A stretch of DNA of 49,256 bases from Bacillus sp. AFS055030 (GCF_002574545.1 NZ_NUGT01000080.1:1-49256); one strand, 5' to 3'; counted from the stretch's first letter, positions 14,535 through 24,119 are shown. A program made the numbers and translations. Notes: generated by a model not told the origin, from the sequence alone.

Positions 14535-15578
14535 TTATATTGTTGTTTCATTTGCAAAATATTTTCTTCTCATCCACAACGCTGCGTTAACCAACGCAAT
14601 CATTACAGGTACTTCAACCAATGGACCAATTACTGCTGAAAATGCTGCTCCTGAATTAATTCCAAACACTCCTACCGCAACTGCAATTGCTAATTCAAAA
14701 TTGTTACTTCCAGCTGTGAAAGCTAAAGTTGTTGAAACTCCGTAACTTGCTCCTGTTTTCTTCCCTAAGAAGAAAGAAACAAAGAACATAATGATGAAAT
14801 AGATCAATAGAGGAATTGAGATACGAACAACATCTAAAGGAAGCTCTACAATTACTTCTCCTTTCAATGAGAACATCACAATAATTGTAAACAATAATGC
14901 AATTAACGTAATTGGACTGATTTTAGGAATAAATGCTTTTTCATACCACTCTCTACCTTTGGCTCTTACAAGAATTAACCTTGTAAATAGTCCTGCTAAA
15001 AATGGAATTCCTAAATAGATGAAAACTGATTTTGCTACCTCTGGCATTGTAATATCGATTGTCATACCTTCTAAACCAAAAACTTTTGGTAATACTGTTA
15101 CGAAGAAATATGCGTAAACAGAGTAGAAGATCATTTGGAAAATGGAGTTAAAGGCTACTAATCCCGCTGCATATTCACGATCACCATCTGCTAAATCATT
15201 CCATACGATTACCATCGCAATGCATCGTGCTAAACCGATCATGATTAGACCAACCATATACTCTGGATAATCTCTTAAAAAGATAATTGCTAATAAAAAC
15301 ATTAATACTGGTCCAATTAACCAGTTTTGAATTAATGATAGAAATAATACTTTTACATCTTTAAATACTCTACCGATCTCTTCATAACGAACTTTAGCCA
15401 GTGGCGGATACATCATTAAAATTAATCCAATAGCTAAAGGTATTGAAGTCGTTCCAACTTGTAATTTGTTTAGGCTATCTACAAATCGAGGTGTTGATAT
15501 GCCAAGAATTATCCCAATTGCCATTGCTACGAATATCCAAAGGGTTAAATATCTGTCTAAAAATGATAATCGTTTCAT
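14535..15578 (-). CDS. acr3: Arsenite efflux permease, ACR3 family
   Basis: A 347-aa integral membrane protein with about ten transmembrane segments. It exports arsenite using the ion gradient. ACR3-family features include [20 protein letters not shown] at the start, the conserved Cys in [18 protein letters not shown], and a conserved [14 protein letters not shown] near the end. It belongs to the ACR3 type rather than the ArsB type, although such genes are often labelled arsB. GGAGAAGAAA precedes the start. The gene is 19 bases downstream of arsI and 23 upstream of arsC. Confidence 0.95.
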   Translation of the reverse strand: MKRLSFLDRYLTLWIFVAMAIGIILGISTPRFVDSLNKLQVGTTSIPLAIGLILMMYPPLAKVRYEEIGRVFKDVKVLFLSLIQNWLIGPVLMFLLAIIFLRDYPEYMVGLIMIGLARCIAMVIVWNDLADGDREYAAGLVAFNSIFQMIFYSVYAYFFVTVLPKVFGLEGMTIDITMPEVAKSVFIYLGIPFLAGLFTRLILVRAKGREWYEKAFIPKISPITLIALLFTIIVMFSLKGEVIVELPLDVVRISIPLLIYFIIMFFVSFFLGKKTGASYGVSTTLAFTAGSNNFELAIAVAVGVFGINSGAAFSAVIGPLVEVPVMIALVNAALWMRRKYFANETTI

Positions 15579-15597
15579 TTTCTTCTCCTTTTACACA

Positions 15598-16035
15598 CTA
15601 ACAACAAGAAGTAACTTTAGATTCAGTTGAAGTTTGACAACAAGACGTATTTTCTATTTTTTGAACTTCACTATCTGCTTTAGTATAGAAGAATTCCCAC
15701 TCATTTCCGTCTGGATCTGTTACCCAAAACTTATCTTGAACGGCATAGCAACAAGTTGTATCCATTTCTTCACGTGCAAAGAAACCTTCTTTTTCTAGTC
15801 TTTCCTTATGAGCTAAGATTTCTTCAGCTGTTTCAACTTGGAAACCAAAGTGATTTACTTGATTTCCCTCAACTAGATCACGAACATTTAACGTGAAATT
15901 AAGACCTGGATTTTCTAACAGAAATTTCGCATATCCTTCTTTCACTTTAAGAGGTGATATACCAAATACCTTTTGATAAAAAACGATTGATGCCTCTAAA
16001 TTTGTTACGTTAACACCTACATGAACATATTTCAT
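15598..16035 (-). CDS. arsI: ArsI-like C-As lyase / CadI-family dioxygenase
   Basis: A 145-aa vicinal-oxygen-chelate (glyoxalase-fold) protein. ArsI enzymes cleave the carbon-arsenic bond of trivalent methylarsenicals using Fe(II) and O2. Candidate metal ligands are H5, H62 (NHFGF) and a Glu in NEWEFFY. The substrate-binding vicinal cysteine pair C95-C96 is in DTTCCYAV. An added tail of about 15 residues holds two more CC pairs, the last being the C terminus itself. It is the second gene of the operon, 59 bases after arsR, with an operator-like palindrome in that gap. Confidence 0.9.
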   Translation of the reverse strand: MKYVHVGVNVTNLEASIVFYQKVFGISPLKVKEGYAKFLLENPGLNFTLNVRDLVEGNQVNHFGFQVETAEEILAHKERLEKEGFFAREEMDTTCCYAVQDKFWVTDPDGNEWEFFYTKADSEVQKIENTSCCQTSTESKVTSCC

Positions 16036-16061
16036 ACAGAATTCCTCCCTTAATTTGTTAA

Positions 16062-16077
16062 ATCAAAAAAATTTGAT
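16062..16077. promoter_or_regulatory. Putative ArsR operator 1 (arsR-arsI gap)
   Basis: ATCAA-N6-TTGAT, here within the perfect palindrome AAATCAAAAAAATTTGATTT. It shares spacing and arms with two sites around the arsR promoter. ArsR binding is inferred. Confidence 0.55.
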
Positions 16078-16094
16078 TTAAAGATTAAAAAAAT

Positions 16095-16421
16095 TTAGCA
16101 ACAATTACTGTTACGATTAGCGTTATCTGATTTTCGGAAAATACAACAAAGCTCTTCTGATAGCAAACTGTTAACTTCTGTGTCGTTTAAATCGTAATAA
16201 CTCCATGTACCTTTTGTCTCTTTTACAATGAGCCCTGCGTCTAGTAAGATTTTCAAATGATAAGAAAGCTTTGATTGTGTCATATCGAACGCTTCCGTTA
16301 AATCACATACACATGTACTACCTCTTTGGCAAAGTTCATACATGATTTCTAAACGCTTCTGGTCAGCTAACGCTTTAAATTTCTGCTCATATTTTAAGAA
16401 CTGTTGTGTCATCTCAGTCAT
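16095..16421 (-). CDS. arsR: Arsenite-responsive repressor ArsR
   Basis: A 108-aa winged-helix repressor of the SmtB/ArsR family that leaves DNA when it binds As(III). The sensor cysteines C37 and C39 lie in STCVCDLTEAF on the alpha-3 helix. The recognition helix follows as MTQSKLSYHLKILLDAGLI. C92-C93 and the C-terminal C107-C108 are additional vicinal pairs, unusual and possibly extra As(III) ligands. AAGGAG is upstream of the ATG. It is the first gene of the operon and probably controls its own promoter. Confidence 0.93.
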   Translation of the reverse strand: MTEMTQQFLKYEQKFKALADQKRLEIMYELCQRGSTCVCDLTEAFDMTQSKLSYHLKILLDAGLIVKETKGTWSYYDLNDTEVNSLLSEELCCIFRKSDNANRNSNCC

Positions 16422-16435
16422 ATGTTTTCTCCTTC

Positions 16436-16451
16436 ATCAAATTTTCTTGAT
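16436..16451. promoter_or_regulatory. Putative ArsR operator 2
   Basis: ATCAA-N6-TTGAT located between the -10 box and the ribosome site of arsR, where bound repressor would block transcription. Confidence 0.55.
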
Positions 16452-16457
16452 GAATTT

Positions 16458-16487
16458 AGTATATGTTAATTTACCAGATATATGCAA
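16458..16487 (-). promoter_or_regulatory. arsR operon promoter
   Basis: TTGCAT, 18-base spacer, TATACT on the minus strand, about 40 bases before arsR and bracketed by operator-like sites. Confidence 0.65.
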
Positions 16488-16494
16488 CATATTA

Positions 16495-16510
16495 ATCAAA
16501 AAAAATTGAT
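16495..16510. promoter_or_regulatory. Putative ArsR operator 3
   Basis: ATCAA-N6-TTGAT just upstream of the -35 box of the arsR promoter. Confidence 0.5.
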
Positions 16511-16566
16511 TTAGATTAAAATTCCTCTTCTCAAATCAGTTACTGGGGGTATTAGCAATCAATGTG

Positions 16567-16656
16567 TTATTTTTGAACAACGGTAACAACTTGCAGAATT
16601 AGTGGTAGAATTACCACTAATCCAAACCACATAATTATCAGATTGTCTCGAAACAT
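16567..16656 (-). CDS. Hydrophobic 29-aa peptide upstream of arsR
   Basis: MFRDNLIIMWFGLVVILPLI continues as a single membrane helix ending VVQK. AAAGGA lies about 9 bases before the ATG. It points toward arsR on the same strand but ends upstream of the arsR promoter. No family recognised; chance is possible. Confidence 0.4.
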   Translation of the reverse strand: MFRDNLIIMWFGLVVILPLILQVVTVVQK

Positions 16657-17594
16657 ACTCAACAGTCCTTTCTTTAGTTGGTTGCAGGATACTTATAATT
16701 ACTAGTTACTCCATTTGTAAAATTGCGTTAATCATTGTCTAAAGTCTTGCTAACTTCTTTTCTCAAATTGTGAAAGTTTGTCCAAATAAATCAGATCATT
16801 TTGCAAATGATTTGCTGCCTTTAGTCCTTCCACTTTTTCATGCTTGTCTTTAAAAAATACCTCTTAAGAACATGCTTTGCATTATCTTAACATAGTGAAT
16901 CCGTATTTCATTTAAAGTATGTGTAACATTTTATTTTAACCTTATTAAAATTCTTACATGGGAGATAATCAGGTTACTACCTTTACAATTACTTTACTGA
17001 CAAAAAGATGTACTAACACTTTAATCTTCTTCTACTAATGAAAAGTCGCTTTTTTGAAAATGTAAAAGAAGGAGAGCAAATAAAGAGGAATTAGAAGAAT
17101 CTGCACTAGCAATGTAAAAAATCCCACGCTTACTAGAAATATCCAACTTAAAAGTAAGGGTATGCAACTTACATCTTTAGGAGAGAGCCCATATCGAAAT
17201 AGTTAATAAAGGCTAGTTAAAAGTAGTTGTATAATATTACGTGTTTAGAATGGAGTAACAACTTTTATATTTACTAAGGAAGTATACACATAAAAAAGTA
17301 GATTCCTATACATGAGGAATCTACTTTTTCATGACTATATACAATTCCAAAGAAAAGTGGTTTCTATAGATTATCAAATTCAATCCGTTATCCATAATAA
17401 GCAAAAAGAATGAACCGTGAATCCATGCTCTATTTCTTGACCTATTGCTATTTTTCTCTTTATTGCAAATCTTTATTTAGCTCATCTCTTACAATCAGTT
17501 AGTTATCAGTTAAGAAAACGTTTACATTACTGGGTTTGGTTGAATTTTAAAAATAGTTTCATAGTAGATCGGATAAATATGAAATAATCTTCAC
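16657..17594. other. Decayed gene-free region of 0.9 kb
   Basis: No intact gene is present. A minus-strand stretch ending with a stop at 16750-16752 reads HEKVEGLKAANHLQNDLIYL without a usable start and looks like the tail of a lost gene. A short plus-strand EELEESALAM ending near 17117 is another possible remnant. A strong hairpin at 17292-17329 has no gene next to it. Confidence 0.45.
17292..17329. terminator. Orphan bidirectional terminator
   Basis: AAAAAAGTAGATTCCT pairs with AGGAATCTACTTTTT. The nearest intact genes are more than 250 bases away on either side. Confidence 0.75.
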
Positions 17595-17783
17595 TTAAGC
17601 ACCAATAACTTGATAATTTTTATGCGATACAACGGTTCTATTTCCTTCAAACTCCAAACTGGTCTTGTTTTCTATTATATTCACAATGACTGTGTTTTCA
17701 TTGACCTTCACAACGATCCCTTTAATTGCATTCTTAAACAGGACATGATCACCTAATTCTGCAATCTTTTTTGTTTTTACCAT
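17595..17783 (-). CDS. YkvS/DUF2187 family protein
   Basis: A small beta-barrel-like protein (62 aa from the chosen start) of the DUF2187/YkvS family common in Bacillus. The pattern AELGDHVLFKNAIKGIVVKV, then NTVIVNI and RTVVSHKNYQVI, is characteristic. In-frame ATG and TTG codons lie further upstream, but GGGAGG falls inside that extension, eight to nine bases before the ATG at 17783, so I start there. Function unknown. It is monocistronic. Confidence 0.85.
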   Translation of the reverse strand: MVKTKKIAELGDHVLFKNAIKGIVVKVNENTVIVNIIENKTSLEFEGNRTVVSHKNYQVIGA

Positions 17784-18070
17784 CCCGAAATTCCCTCCCA
17801 TCAAGTAAGTACTTGTAGTTAAACCTTATCATATCACATTTGGCTCTTTTATTAAATGCTGCAACTGATAATGTATTTTTTCTTAGCATAATGAATTCCT
17901 GATAGAATTTATCGGTCCATGTGATAATAATTCTAATTTTGAAGAATTATTTGATTTTCTAACTTACTTTCAATATAGCCAATAATATAATATTGTAGTA
18001 AATTCAGTTCTTTTAATAGATTCAGAGATTTAACATAGAAAAATGCAACACAAGTTCTGCTGATATTTTA

Positions 18071-18117
18071 TAAATTGGTGCATTTTACGAGGTTAATTGT
18101 GTAATAATGCACCAATT
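18071..18117 (-). terminator. Long hairpin downstream of the PBP gene
   Basis: AAATTGGTGCATT and AATGCACCAATTT pair perfectly over 13 bases with a 21-base loop. It is 54 bases past the PBP stop. The T-run is short, so termination is only likely. Confidence 0.55.
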
Positions 18118-18170
18118 TTGGCAAACTACATAATCATATCTATTTATGTAAGACCGGAAAGGCTCTGTTT

Positions 18171-20168
18171 TTATTTTACTCGTGAAAAGATATTTTTCAC
18201 TTTTTTCACTGAAACCTTTGAACCGCCTCTATCTAGTACATTTTCAACGACCATTGCGACCATTAGATTTAAAGATTTCGTATCATATGCGATAAACCAT
18301 CCGTTTTCGATCCCTTTTTCACCTTGTTTTTGTTTGATTTCAGCAGTGCCAGTTTTGCCTGAAAGTGGATAATTTGCCATTTCAGCAGCATGTGCTGTTC
18401 CGTGTTTATCAGAGACTACTTTCCTAAGCATTGATGAAATCATCTTCGCGTTCTCACTAGTCATTGCCTGCTGCTTTTGCACCTGACTTTTTTGCTCATC
18501 AAGTAAAAGAATAGGCCTAATCATATTTCCGTCATTCATAAGTGGCGTGTAGGCAGCCATTAAATGTACGATATTCATTTGGATTTGTCCCTGTCCATAG
18601 CCGGAATCAGCGAGTGAAATGTCCTTATCAAGACTACCAATCGTCGATGTTTGCAATGGGAATGGATAAACGAGTTCCTCTTCAAAATTAAACCCTTTCA
18701 AACCTTGTGCAAATGCATCTTTGCCAATATTCAATGCGGTTTGAGCGAAGTAAATATTATCAGAGAGAACGAGTGCTTTTTCAAGGTTTACCGGATTTGC
18801 TTTGTGGACTCTCGTGACATAATAGCTACCCCAAGAAGGATCCTTTTGCCATTTCAGCCCTTCAATTTCCAGTGATTGTTCAGGGGTGATTGCTCCGTTT
18901 GTCAACCCAATTGAAGCAGTGATTGGTTTAAGAACAGAACCAGGTGCATAGTTCTGTTTAAAGCGCGTCATCAATGGCTGCTGTTTATCTTCCTGAAGAG
19001 CTTTCCATTCGTCAGCTGAAAATCCTAAATTGGCTTGATTCGGGTCAAATGATGGACTGCTAACAAGTGCTAGTGTTTCACCAGTTTTAGGATTCATTGC
19101 AGACGCTGCGCCCGCTTCCCCTTTTAACTCTTTAAACATATTAACCTGTAAGTTGGAATCAATGGTAAGACTTAAGTCTTTCCCGTCCTCAACTACTTTT
19201 TCAGCTATGACATTCTCGCTTCCGTCTTTCTTTTTAATGGTGATTTTCGCGCCGTTTTTTCCTTTTAGTTGTTCATCAAACACCTGCTCAAGACCTCTTT
19301 TACCGATAACATCAGTGCTTGTATAGCCTTTACCCTTTAGTTTCTCTAATTCATCCGCCGTGATTGATCCAACATAGCCGATTAAATGAGCCGCGGCATC
19401 TTTATACGGATAAATACGTGCTTCTACCTTCTTCATTTGCACCGGTTCTAAAGCGACTAACTGCTCGATACGCTTTTTATCGTCCATCGAAACTTTTTTC
19501 AATGGAACAAACAAGTCCGGCTTTACCCAGCTCGCACCCAAGGCTTTATTGATTTGATCTGGAGTTAATTTAAGGAGACTGGATAATTGCTGAATAACAG
19601 CATCTTTTTGATCCGCTAATTTTCCAGGTACTACGCCAACTTCGTACACTTCTCCATTTACTGCCAATCCTTTACCGCTACGATCGAATATTCCTCCTCG
19701 TTTCGGGGAAGTTGTACTTAGCCCAATTTTGTCGCCTTCTTTCAACTCTGGAAAAATATATGTAGTGTTCCAGTCGACATACCAATTTTTCTTTTTGTCT
19801 CTTTCCTCTTTTTTCAAATTGGCTTTTTGAGTAAACTTGATTTCACCTGCGATGCTATCCATATTTGTAGAAAATGTATAATCAGCCTTTTCTCCCTTAG
19901 CTTGATTATCATCTTTTGACTGTTTGAAAGTAATCTTAGGATCAGTGATTTGTAGGTCTACGTATATTTTTTGATAACGGTTCGTAAATTCCTCTTTCGT
20001 GATCGATTTTTTCGCATCACTCGTAAGGTAATCATACATCTTATCAAATTTTTGCTCATTCCATAATGCTATGTATTCTGAGAATCTCTCTTGCGGGTTT
20101 GGTGATTTGCTGCATCCTGATGTAAAAATCGCGACGATAAATAGCAACCCTAATAACTTTTTCATCAT
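18171..20168 (-). CDS. pbpC: Lipoprotein class B penicillin-binding protein (PBP3/PBP2a type)
   Basis: A 665-aa D,D-transpeptidase that cross-links peptidoglycan outside the membrane. Lipobox TSGC19 ends the signal. An NTF2-like MecA_N domain (about 25-140), a PBP dimerisation domain (about 150-310) and a transpeptidase (about 350-660) follow. Catalytic motifs are intact: SVLK at 411-414, SDN at 469-471, KTG at 605-607. Length and layout match B. subtilis PbpC and the MecA group, which bind some beta-lactams poorly; resistance here is untested. GAAGGAAGG precedes ATGATG, so either ATG may serve. Confidence 0.92.
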   Translation of the reverse strand: MMKKLLGLLFIVAIFTSGCSKSPNPQERFSEYIALWNEQKFDKMYDYLTSDAKKSITKEEFTNRYQKIYVDLQITDPKITFKQSKDDNQAKGEKADYTFSTNMDSIAGEIKFTQKANLKKEERDKKKNWYVDWNTTYIFPELKEGDKIGLSTTSPKRGGIFDRSGKGLAVNGEVYEVGVVPGKLADQKDAVIQQLSSLLKLTPDQINKALGASWVKPDLFVPLKKVSMDDKKRIEQLVALEPVQMKKVEARIYPYKDAAAHLIGYVGSITADELEKLKGKGYTSTDVIGKRGLEQVFDEQLKGKNGAKITIKKKDGSENVIAEKVVEDGKDLSLTIDSNLQVNMFKELKGEAGAASAMNPKTGETLALVSSPSFDPNQANLGFSADEWKALQEDKQQPLMTRFKQNYAPGSVLKPITASIGLTNGAITPEQSLEIEGLKWQKDPSWGSYYVTRVHKANPVNLEKALVLSDNIYFAQTALNIGKDAFAQGLKGFNFEEELVYPFPLQTSTIGSLDKDISLADSGYGQGQIQMNIVHLMAAYTPLMNDGNMIRPILLLDEQKSQVQKQQAMTSENAKMISSMLRKVVSDKHGTAHAAEMANYPLSGKTGTAEIKQKQGEKGIENGWFIAYDTKSLNLMVAMVVENVLDRGGSKVSVKKVKNIFSRVK

Positions 20169-20545
20169 ATGCTACCTTCCTTCTATATAAAATATGAAGT
20201 GTATACAACCTAGATCATTATTGCTTTCCCTTGCACCTTTTAAAATTTTATTTCTTTCCTATTTCAAATCAATACATCCCCTCCTAATTTATTTCAATTC
20301 TTCTTATTCAAATAACTTCCCTTTTGCTTATTACAATTATTTCAAAATTTGTAATATTAAACAATCCTAAAATTTCCAATAAAAAAGACGTTTTCCATGT
20401 TCTGGAAATACGCCATTTAATTAAATAAGTTATTATGGGACTACTATTCTCTCAAAAACTCTAACACTATTAGAATCAAATTTATTTGATTCATTGTCTG
20501 CAATATGTTTTTTAAGTTTGTGTTTATTCAATTAAGTAGTTTAAC
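20169..20545. other. Intergenic gap between PBP and upstream gene
   Basis: It contains an imperfect hairpin at 20381-20412 (AGACGTTTTCCA with TGGAAATACGCC on the plus strand). On the minus strand this runs into six T residues and may terminate the gene ending at 20546. Nothing else is evident. Confidence 0.45.
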
Positions 20546-20995
20546 CTAATTATCAATCTTAAATTCAGAACTCTGAACACCGCCATAGCCCGATGCAGAA
20601 CTTATTGTAATTTCATAGTTTCCTTTTGGAATTTTACTTATCAACAATCGATAATCAATTTGCTGATTTGGTTCTAAAACCAATTGTCTACCATTTTTAT
20701 TGTTTTCTTTTAAATCTAAGTGTTCCATTATTATTTTATCAGTAGGTATTTCTTTGTTATCTAAATTATTAATGGCCACATTGTACTCCAACCAAGTAAG
20801 AAATTCTAATGTAGCATTCTCCTTACCCAAATTGGTCATCTTAAAAAGAAACTCCCTTTTTCCATTAACTTTGCCTCTATCCACTAATTCAGAAAGGATT
20901 TTTGGTTCCTCTTGCTTCTGATTACCATTTAAGTATACAAATAATAATCCGCTAAAAGTAAGTAATCCTAATAATACTAATAAAAACTTCTTCAA
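20546..20995 (-). CDS. Exported or membrane-anchored protein, BsuPI-like fold possible
   Basis: A 149-aa protein with N-terminal membrane segment (LLVLLGLLTFSGLLFVYLNG) and an external beta-rich domain. The order of strands, KREFLFKMTNLGKENATLEF, then RQLVLEPNQQIDYRLLI, then GNYEITISSASG, is like an Ig-fold proteinase-inhibitor domain of the BsuPI kind, but this is a weak resemblance. GGGGGAAGGG precedes the ATG. It is separated from the PBP by a gap and is not clearly in an operon. Confidence 0.6.
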   Translation of the reverse strand: MKKFLLVLLGLLTFSGLLFVYLNGNQKQEEPKILSELVDRGKVNGKREFLFKMTNLGKENATLEFLTWLEYNVAINNLDNKEIPTDKIIMEHLDLKENNKNGRQLVLEPNQQIDYRLLISKIPKGNYEITISSASGYGGVQSSEFKIDN

Positions 20996-21052
20996 ATCCC
21001 TTCCCCCTCTATCAAAACCATAAAAATATTATATTTTTTAATACCAACTCTC

Positions 21053-21601
21053 TTATTCAACTTGCCACATACGCTCACAAACAAACTCGTTATTCTTACA
21101 CTTCAAAAGATAAAGATCAGGATTGCTTAAACTTTTCCAATTCTCAAAGCCAAATTCTTTTGTAAAATGTTTTAATAGTAAAGACAACAAATTCCCATGA
21201 GTTACAACGATTGTAGTTTGATTTTTACTTTTGATGATTTCATCTATTACGCTTATTACACGATTTGTAGCCTCTTGGCTTGATTCACCACCGTCGAATT
21301 TCAATTCCATATCTTCAAAGGTAGCTTTTAATTTTTCTAGCCAGTCAGGTAAATCAGTTGAGCTTAGCTTACGTTCAGATAGTCGCTCATCGAGAACAAT
21401 ATCGATATTCTTTTCATTACTCGTCGGTTCAATTGATTGAATTGCACGTAAGAAAGGGCTTGAAATAATTTGATCAATTTTAATCTTTGCGAAAAAATCC
21501 CCCAATTGCTTAGCCTGTTTTAACCCTTGCTTCGTTAGATTCGCCTCATATGGCTGTCCGTCCGCTTCACAGTGTCTAATTAAATAAATCTCTTTTTCCA
21601 T
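21053..21601 (-). CDS. Histidine phosphatase (phosphoglycerate-mutase superfamily)
   Basis: A 182-aa cytosolic phosphatase of histidine phosphatase clade 1. The phospho-accepting His sits in YLIRHCEADG (H10, usual form RHGE). A conserved Arg follows in ISSPFLRAIQS, and the second catalytic His is in VVTHGNLLSLLL. The Cys in RHCE in place of Gly is a common variant. Substrate unknown. GGAGCGGAT lies upstream. Confidence 0.88.
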   Translation of the reverse strand: MEKEIYLIRHCEADGQPYEANLTKQGLKQAKQLGDFFAKIKIDQIISSPFLRAIQSIEPTSNEKNIDIVLDERLSERKLSSTDLPDWLEKLKATFEDMELKFDGGESSQEATNRVISVIDEIIKSKNQTTIVVTHGNLLSLLLKHFTKEFGFENWKSLSNPDLYLLKCKNNEFVCERMWQVE

Positions 21602-21836
21602 AATATCCGCTCCTACTTATTAATTTCACAAATTTTCACTCTATTACTCTATATTATCATTAACCACCCTGATTTTAATGATTGAATTTTCTGGTTTTAA
21701 TTTTGATCATTTTTTATAAATTGATGATGTTCTGAATTGAATGTATTATTAAAATTATAACAATCATTTGGGAAGATAATTTTATTTATCAAAAATATAA
21801 AAACATTTTATTGGCAAATTGAGGGGTTTTTAAGAA

Positions 21837-22649
21837 ATGAAAGAGTATTTTACAATTGGTGAAGTATCAAAATTATTCCAAGTCAAAATTGCGACTCTTA
21901 GGTATTATGATCAGATTGGTCTTTTACGTCCAGAATTTATCGATAAGAAGACCAACTATAGATATTATTCAACACAGCAGTTTGAAAGATTGAATTCCAT
22001 TAAATATTTGAGGGCACTAGACTTACCAATTAACGAAATTATAGATTTTTTTAATAATCGGGAAATTGATGCTCTTGTTGAAATGTTAAAAAAACAAAAA
22101 GATGAAGTTGCAAAGAAAAAGAATGAATTGGAGATTATTGAAACGAAAATTTCTCGCCGCCTATTGCAAATTGAAGATGCAGTTAGTTCACCTTTAGATA
22201 AAATATCGGAAATCACACTTCCCGAAATGCATGTAGCATATTTACGCCATGATTATGTTATAGGTGATGACATTGAATTACCGATTACAGAATTAAGGAA
22301 CAGTTTTGGCATTAATGAAGAAATTTTTTTAGGAAAAATAGGCATATCGATCTCAGCTTCAAATTTGAAAAATAATGTTTTTGATAAATATTCTAGTATT
22401 TTCATGATACTTGAAGATGGTGATCACATACCTCCAACTTCCATTCTTATTCCTTCAAGAGATTATTTAAAAGTTCGATTTAAAGGTACTCATATTGATG
22501 CAGTTGGTTATTATAAAAAATTGTTAACCTATATGAAGAAACACAATTATAAGCTGTTAGATGATTCTTTTGAAATTACACTTATTGATTATGGCTTTAC
22601 AAACGATGAAGAAAAGCATGTCACGGAAATTTTATTACCTTACGAGTAA
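21837..22649 (+). CDS. MerR family regulator with GyrI-like effector domain
   Basis: A 270-aa activator. It has an N-terminal winged helix ([20 protein letters not shown] at residues 4-23), the second recognition helix ([18 protein letters not shown]), a coiled dimer helix at about 80-112 ([20 protein letters not shown]), and a C-terminal GyrI/BmrR-type ligand domain. Proteins like BmrR sense lipophilic drugs and activate export genes. The next gene is a membrane protein, but a terminator separates them, so a regulatory link is unproven. GAGGGG lies about 12 bases upstream. Confidence 0.88.
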   Translation: MKEYFTIGEVSKLFQVKIATLRYYDQIGLLRPEFIDKKTNYRYYSTQQFERLNSIKYLRALDLPINEIIDFFNNREIDALVEMLKKQKDEVAKKKNELEIIETKISRRLLQIEDAVSSPLDKISEITLPEMHVAYLRHDYVIGDDIELPITELRNSFGINEEIFLGKIGISISASNLKNNVFDKYSSIFMILEDGDHIPPTSILIPSRDYLKVRFKGTHIDAVGYYKKLLTYMKKHNYKLLDDSFEITLIDYGFTNDEEKHVTEILLPYE

Positions 22650-22671
22650 ACTTAATCATAAAAAATTACTT

Positions 22672-22702
22672 GACTCTCTAGTTACTAGAGGGTTTATTTT
22701 TT
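22672..22702 (+). terminator. Terminator after the MerR gene
   Basis: CTCTCTAG-TTA-CTAGAGGG followed by TTTATTTTTT. Confidence 0.8.
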
Positions 22703-22736
22703 ATGAATAGATTATTTAAAAAGGAGAAATGGCAAA

Positions 22737-23420
22737 ATGTTTGGCACGATTTTTAACACTGTGATGATTATAGCTGGGAGCATGATTGGAAGCATCTTTA
22801 AAAAAGGGATAAAAGAGGAATATCATGAAATCCTTATGCAGGCAATGGGGTTAGTAGCTTTGGGTTTAGGGATAAACTCACTAGTTCAACATTTGCCTTC
22901 TAGTAAATATCCAGTGCTTTTTATTGTAAGTTTAGCGATTGGTGGATTAATAGGACAAAAACTAAAATTAGAATCAAGATTTAATCGTTTAGTTAATAAA
23001 TTCTCTAATGGCAATTTGGCTGAAGGGTTATCAACTGCTATTTTATTATTTTGTATTGGAACTTTATCGATATTAGGACCTGTAGAAGCAGCCTTAAAGG
23101 GGGATTATACGTATCTACTCGCAAATGGTACGCTTGATGGCATTACTTCAATTGTCCTAGCATCCACTTTTGGTATTGGAATCATTTTTGCTGGGATTGC
23201 TTTATTTACATGGCAGGGTTCCATCTATTTAATAGCAATCTTAATGAAGAATTCCTTAAGCAATGATCTTCTAAATGAAGTGACGATTGTAGGAGGTATA
23301 TTAATTTTAGCGTCAGGTCTAAGTATATTGGGGATTAAGAAATGTAATACTTTAAATCTTCTACCATCATTAATGATCCCTCCTATTGTCTTTTTATTTA
23401 TGCATTTATTCCATCTATAA
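22737..23420 (+). CDS. DUF554 (YqgA-like) membrane protein
   Basis: A 227-aa polytopic protein with about six or seven membrane segments. The opening GTIFNTVMIIAGSMIGSIFK and the motif ILLFCIGTLSILGPVEAALKG followed by a DGITSIVLAS stretch are characteristic of DUF554. Function is unknown; transport has been suggested for the family. AAAGGAG is upstream. It has its own terminator and lies after a MerR regulator gene. Confidence 0.9.
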   Translation: MFGTIFNTVMIIAGSMIGSIFKKGIKEEYHEILMQAMGLVALGLGINSLVQHLPSSKYPVLFIVSLAIGGLIGQKLKLESRFNRLVNKFSNGNLAEGLSTAILLFCIGTLSILGPVEAALKGDYTYLLANGTLDGITSIVLASTFGIGIIFAGIALFTWQGSIYLIAILMKNSLSNDLLNEVTIVGGILILASGLSILGIKKCNTLNLLPSLMIPPIVFLFMHLFHL

Positions 23421-23440
23421 TGTTTTTGAAATTAATTAAG

Positions 23441-23484
23441 GAAATTAGGGAATCTCACAAATTGAAGTTTCCCTAATTTCTTAT
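23441..23484 (+). terminator. Terminator after the DUF554 gene
   Basis: GAAATTAGGGAA pairs with TTCCCTAATTTC, then TTATT. Confidence 0.75.
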
Positions 23485-23600
23485 TAAAGTATATCAATAC
23501 AAATAAATTGGAGTTTTTTAAACTTCAATTACTACATTCTTATTATTAAACGTACTACTATTTATTCGATAGTTCAACTTAATATTGATCCTTCATCAAT

Positions 23601-23650
23601 TAATCAACTATTTAGCATAATAAAAAGACTGCCGAAACAGCCTTCGAACT
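23601..23650. repeat. Dispersed intergenic repeat, outlying copy
   Basis: AATCAACTATTTAGCATAAT, then AAAAAGACTGCC and GAAACAGCCTTCG. It resembles the copies in the first 14 kb and lies at the 3' end of the minus-strand gene ending at 23649. Confidence 0.45.
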
Positions 23651-24119
23651 AGTCATTTAATTTAGAAGTAAGAAGTGGAATAATTACTACTGTAATAAAT
23701 ATTAATGCCAAAACGATTAAAGAATTTTTCCATCTAAAATCATTTTCTCCATCATTTTTATGTTGGTTTATGAATTCATCATATATTTTCGATGAAACAA
23801 AATTTCCTGGATCTAGTATTTCTCCTGTTTGTTCATCTAGTAAATACGTATCATAGTTCGCAGTTTTAAAGAAACGATCTCTTACTGTATCATATTTTGC
23901 TGCAATAGCTACTACGCTTTCGTTTGTGTTTTTCTCTTTATTTATTAAACTAAATTCTTTTTGTTCGACAATCACCGTTGATTTCTTAACATAGTAATGA
24001 ACTTCATTGCGATTATGTTTATCAATTTGATCTAAATAGCGCGATGTTGCATTTGATGTTGATACATTAGATAAAAACAACAAAAAGAAACTGAAGATGC
24101 AAAATGCAACTCTTTTCAT
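23649..24119 (-). CDS. Secreted, C-terminally anchored protein, unknown
   Basis: A 156-aa protein with cleavable-looking signal (FCIFSFFLLFLSNVSTSNA, cut near residue 25), an extracellular domain of about 100 aa (VHYYVKKSTVIVEQKEFSLI, YDTYLLDEQTGEILDPGNF), and a C-terminal membrane segment (SLIVLALIFITVVIIPLL) with a short tail. No family recognised. It is monocistronic. Confidence 0.65.
   Translation of the reverse strand: MKRVAFCIFSFFLLFLSNVSTSNATSRYLDQIDKHNRNEVHYYVKKSTVIVEQKEFSLINKEKNTNESVVAIAAKYDTVRDRFFKTANYDTYLLDEQTGEILDPGNFVSSKIYDEFINQHKNDGENDFRWKNSLIVLALIFITVVIIPLLTSKLND

Noticed and set aside
18097-18372. 91-codon plus-strand frame
   Set aside because: Antisense to the end of the PBP gene, with no ribosome site; its start lies in the hairpin downstream of the PBP.
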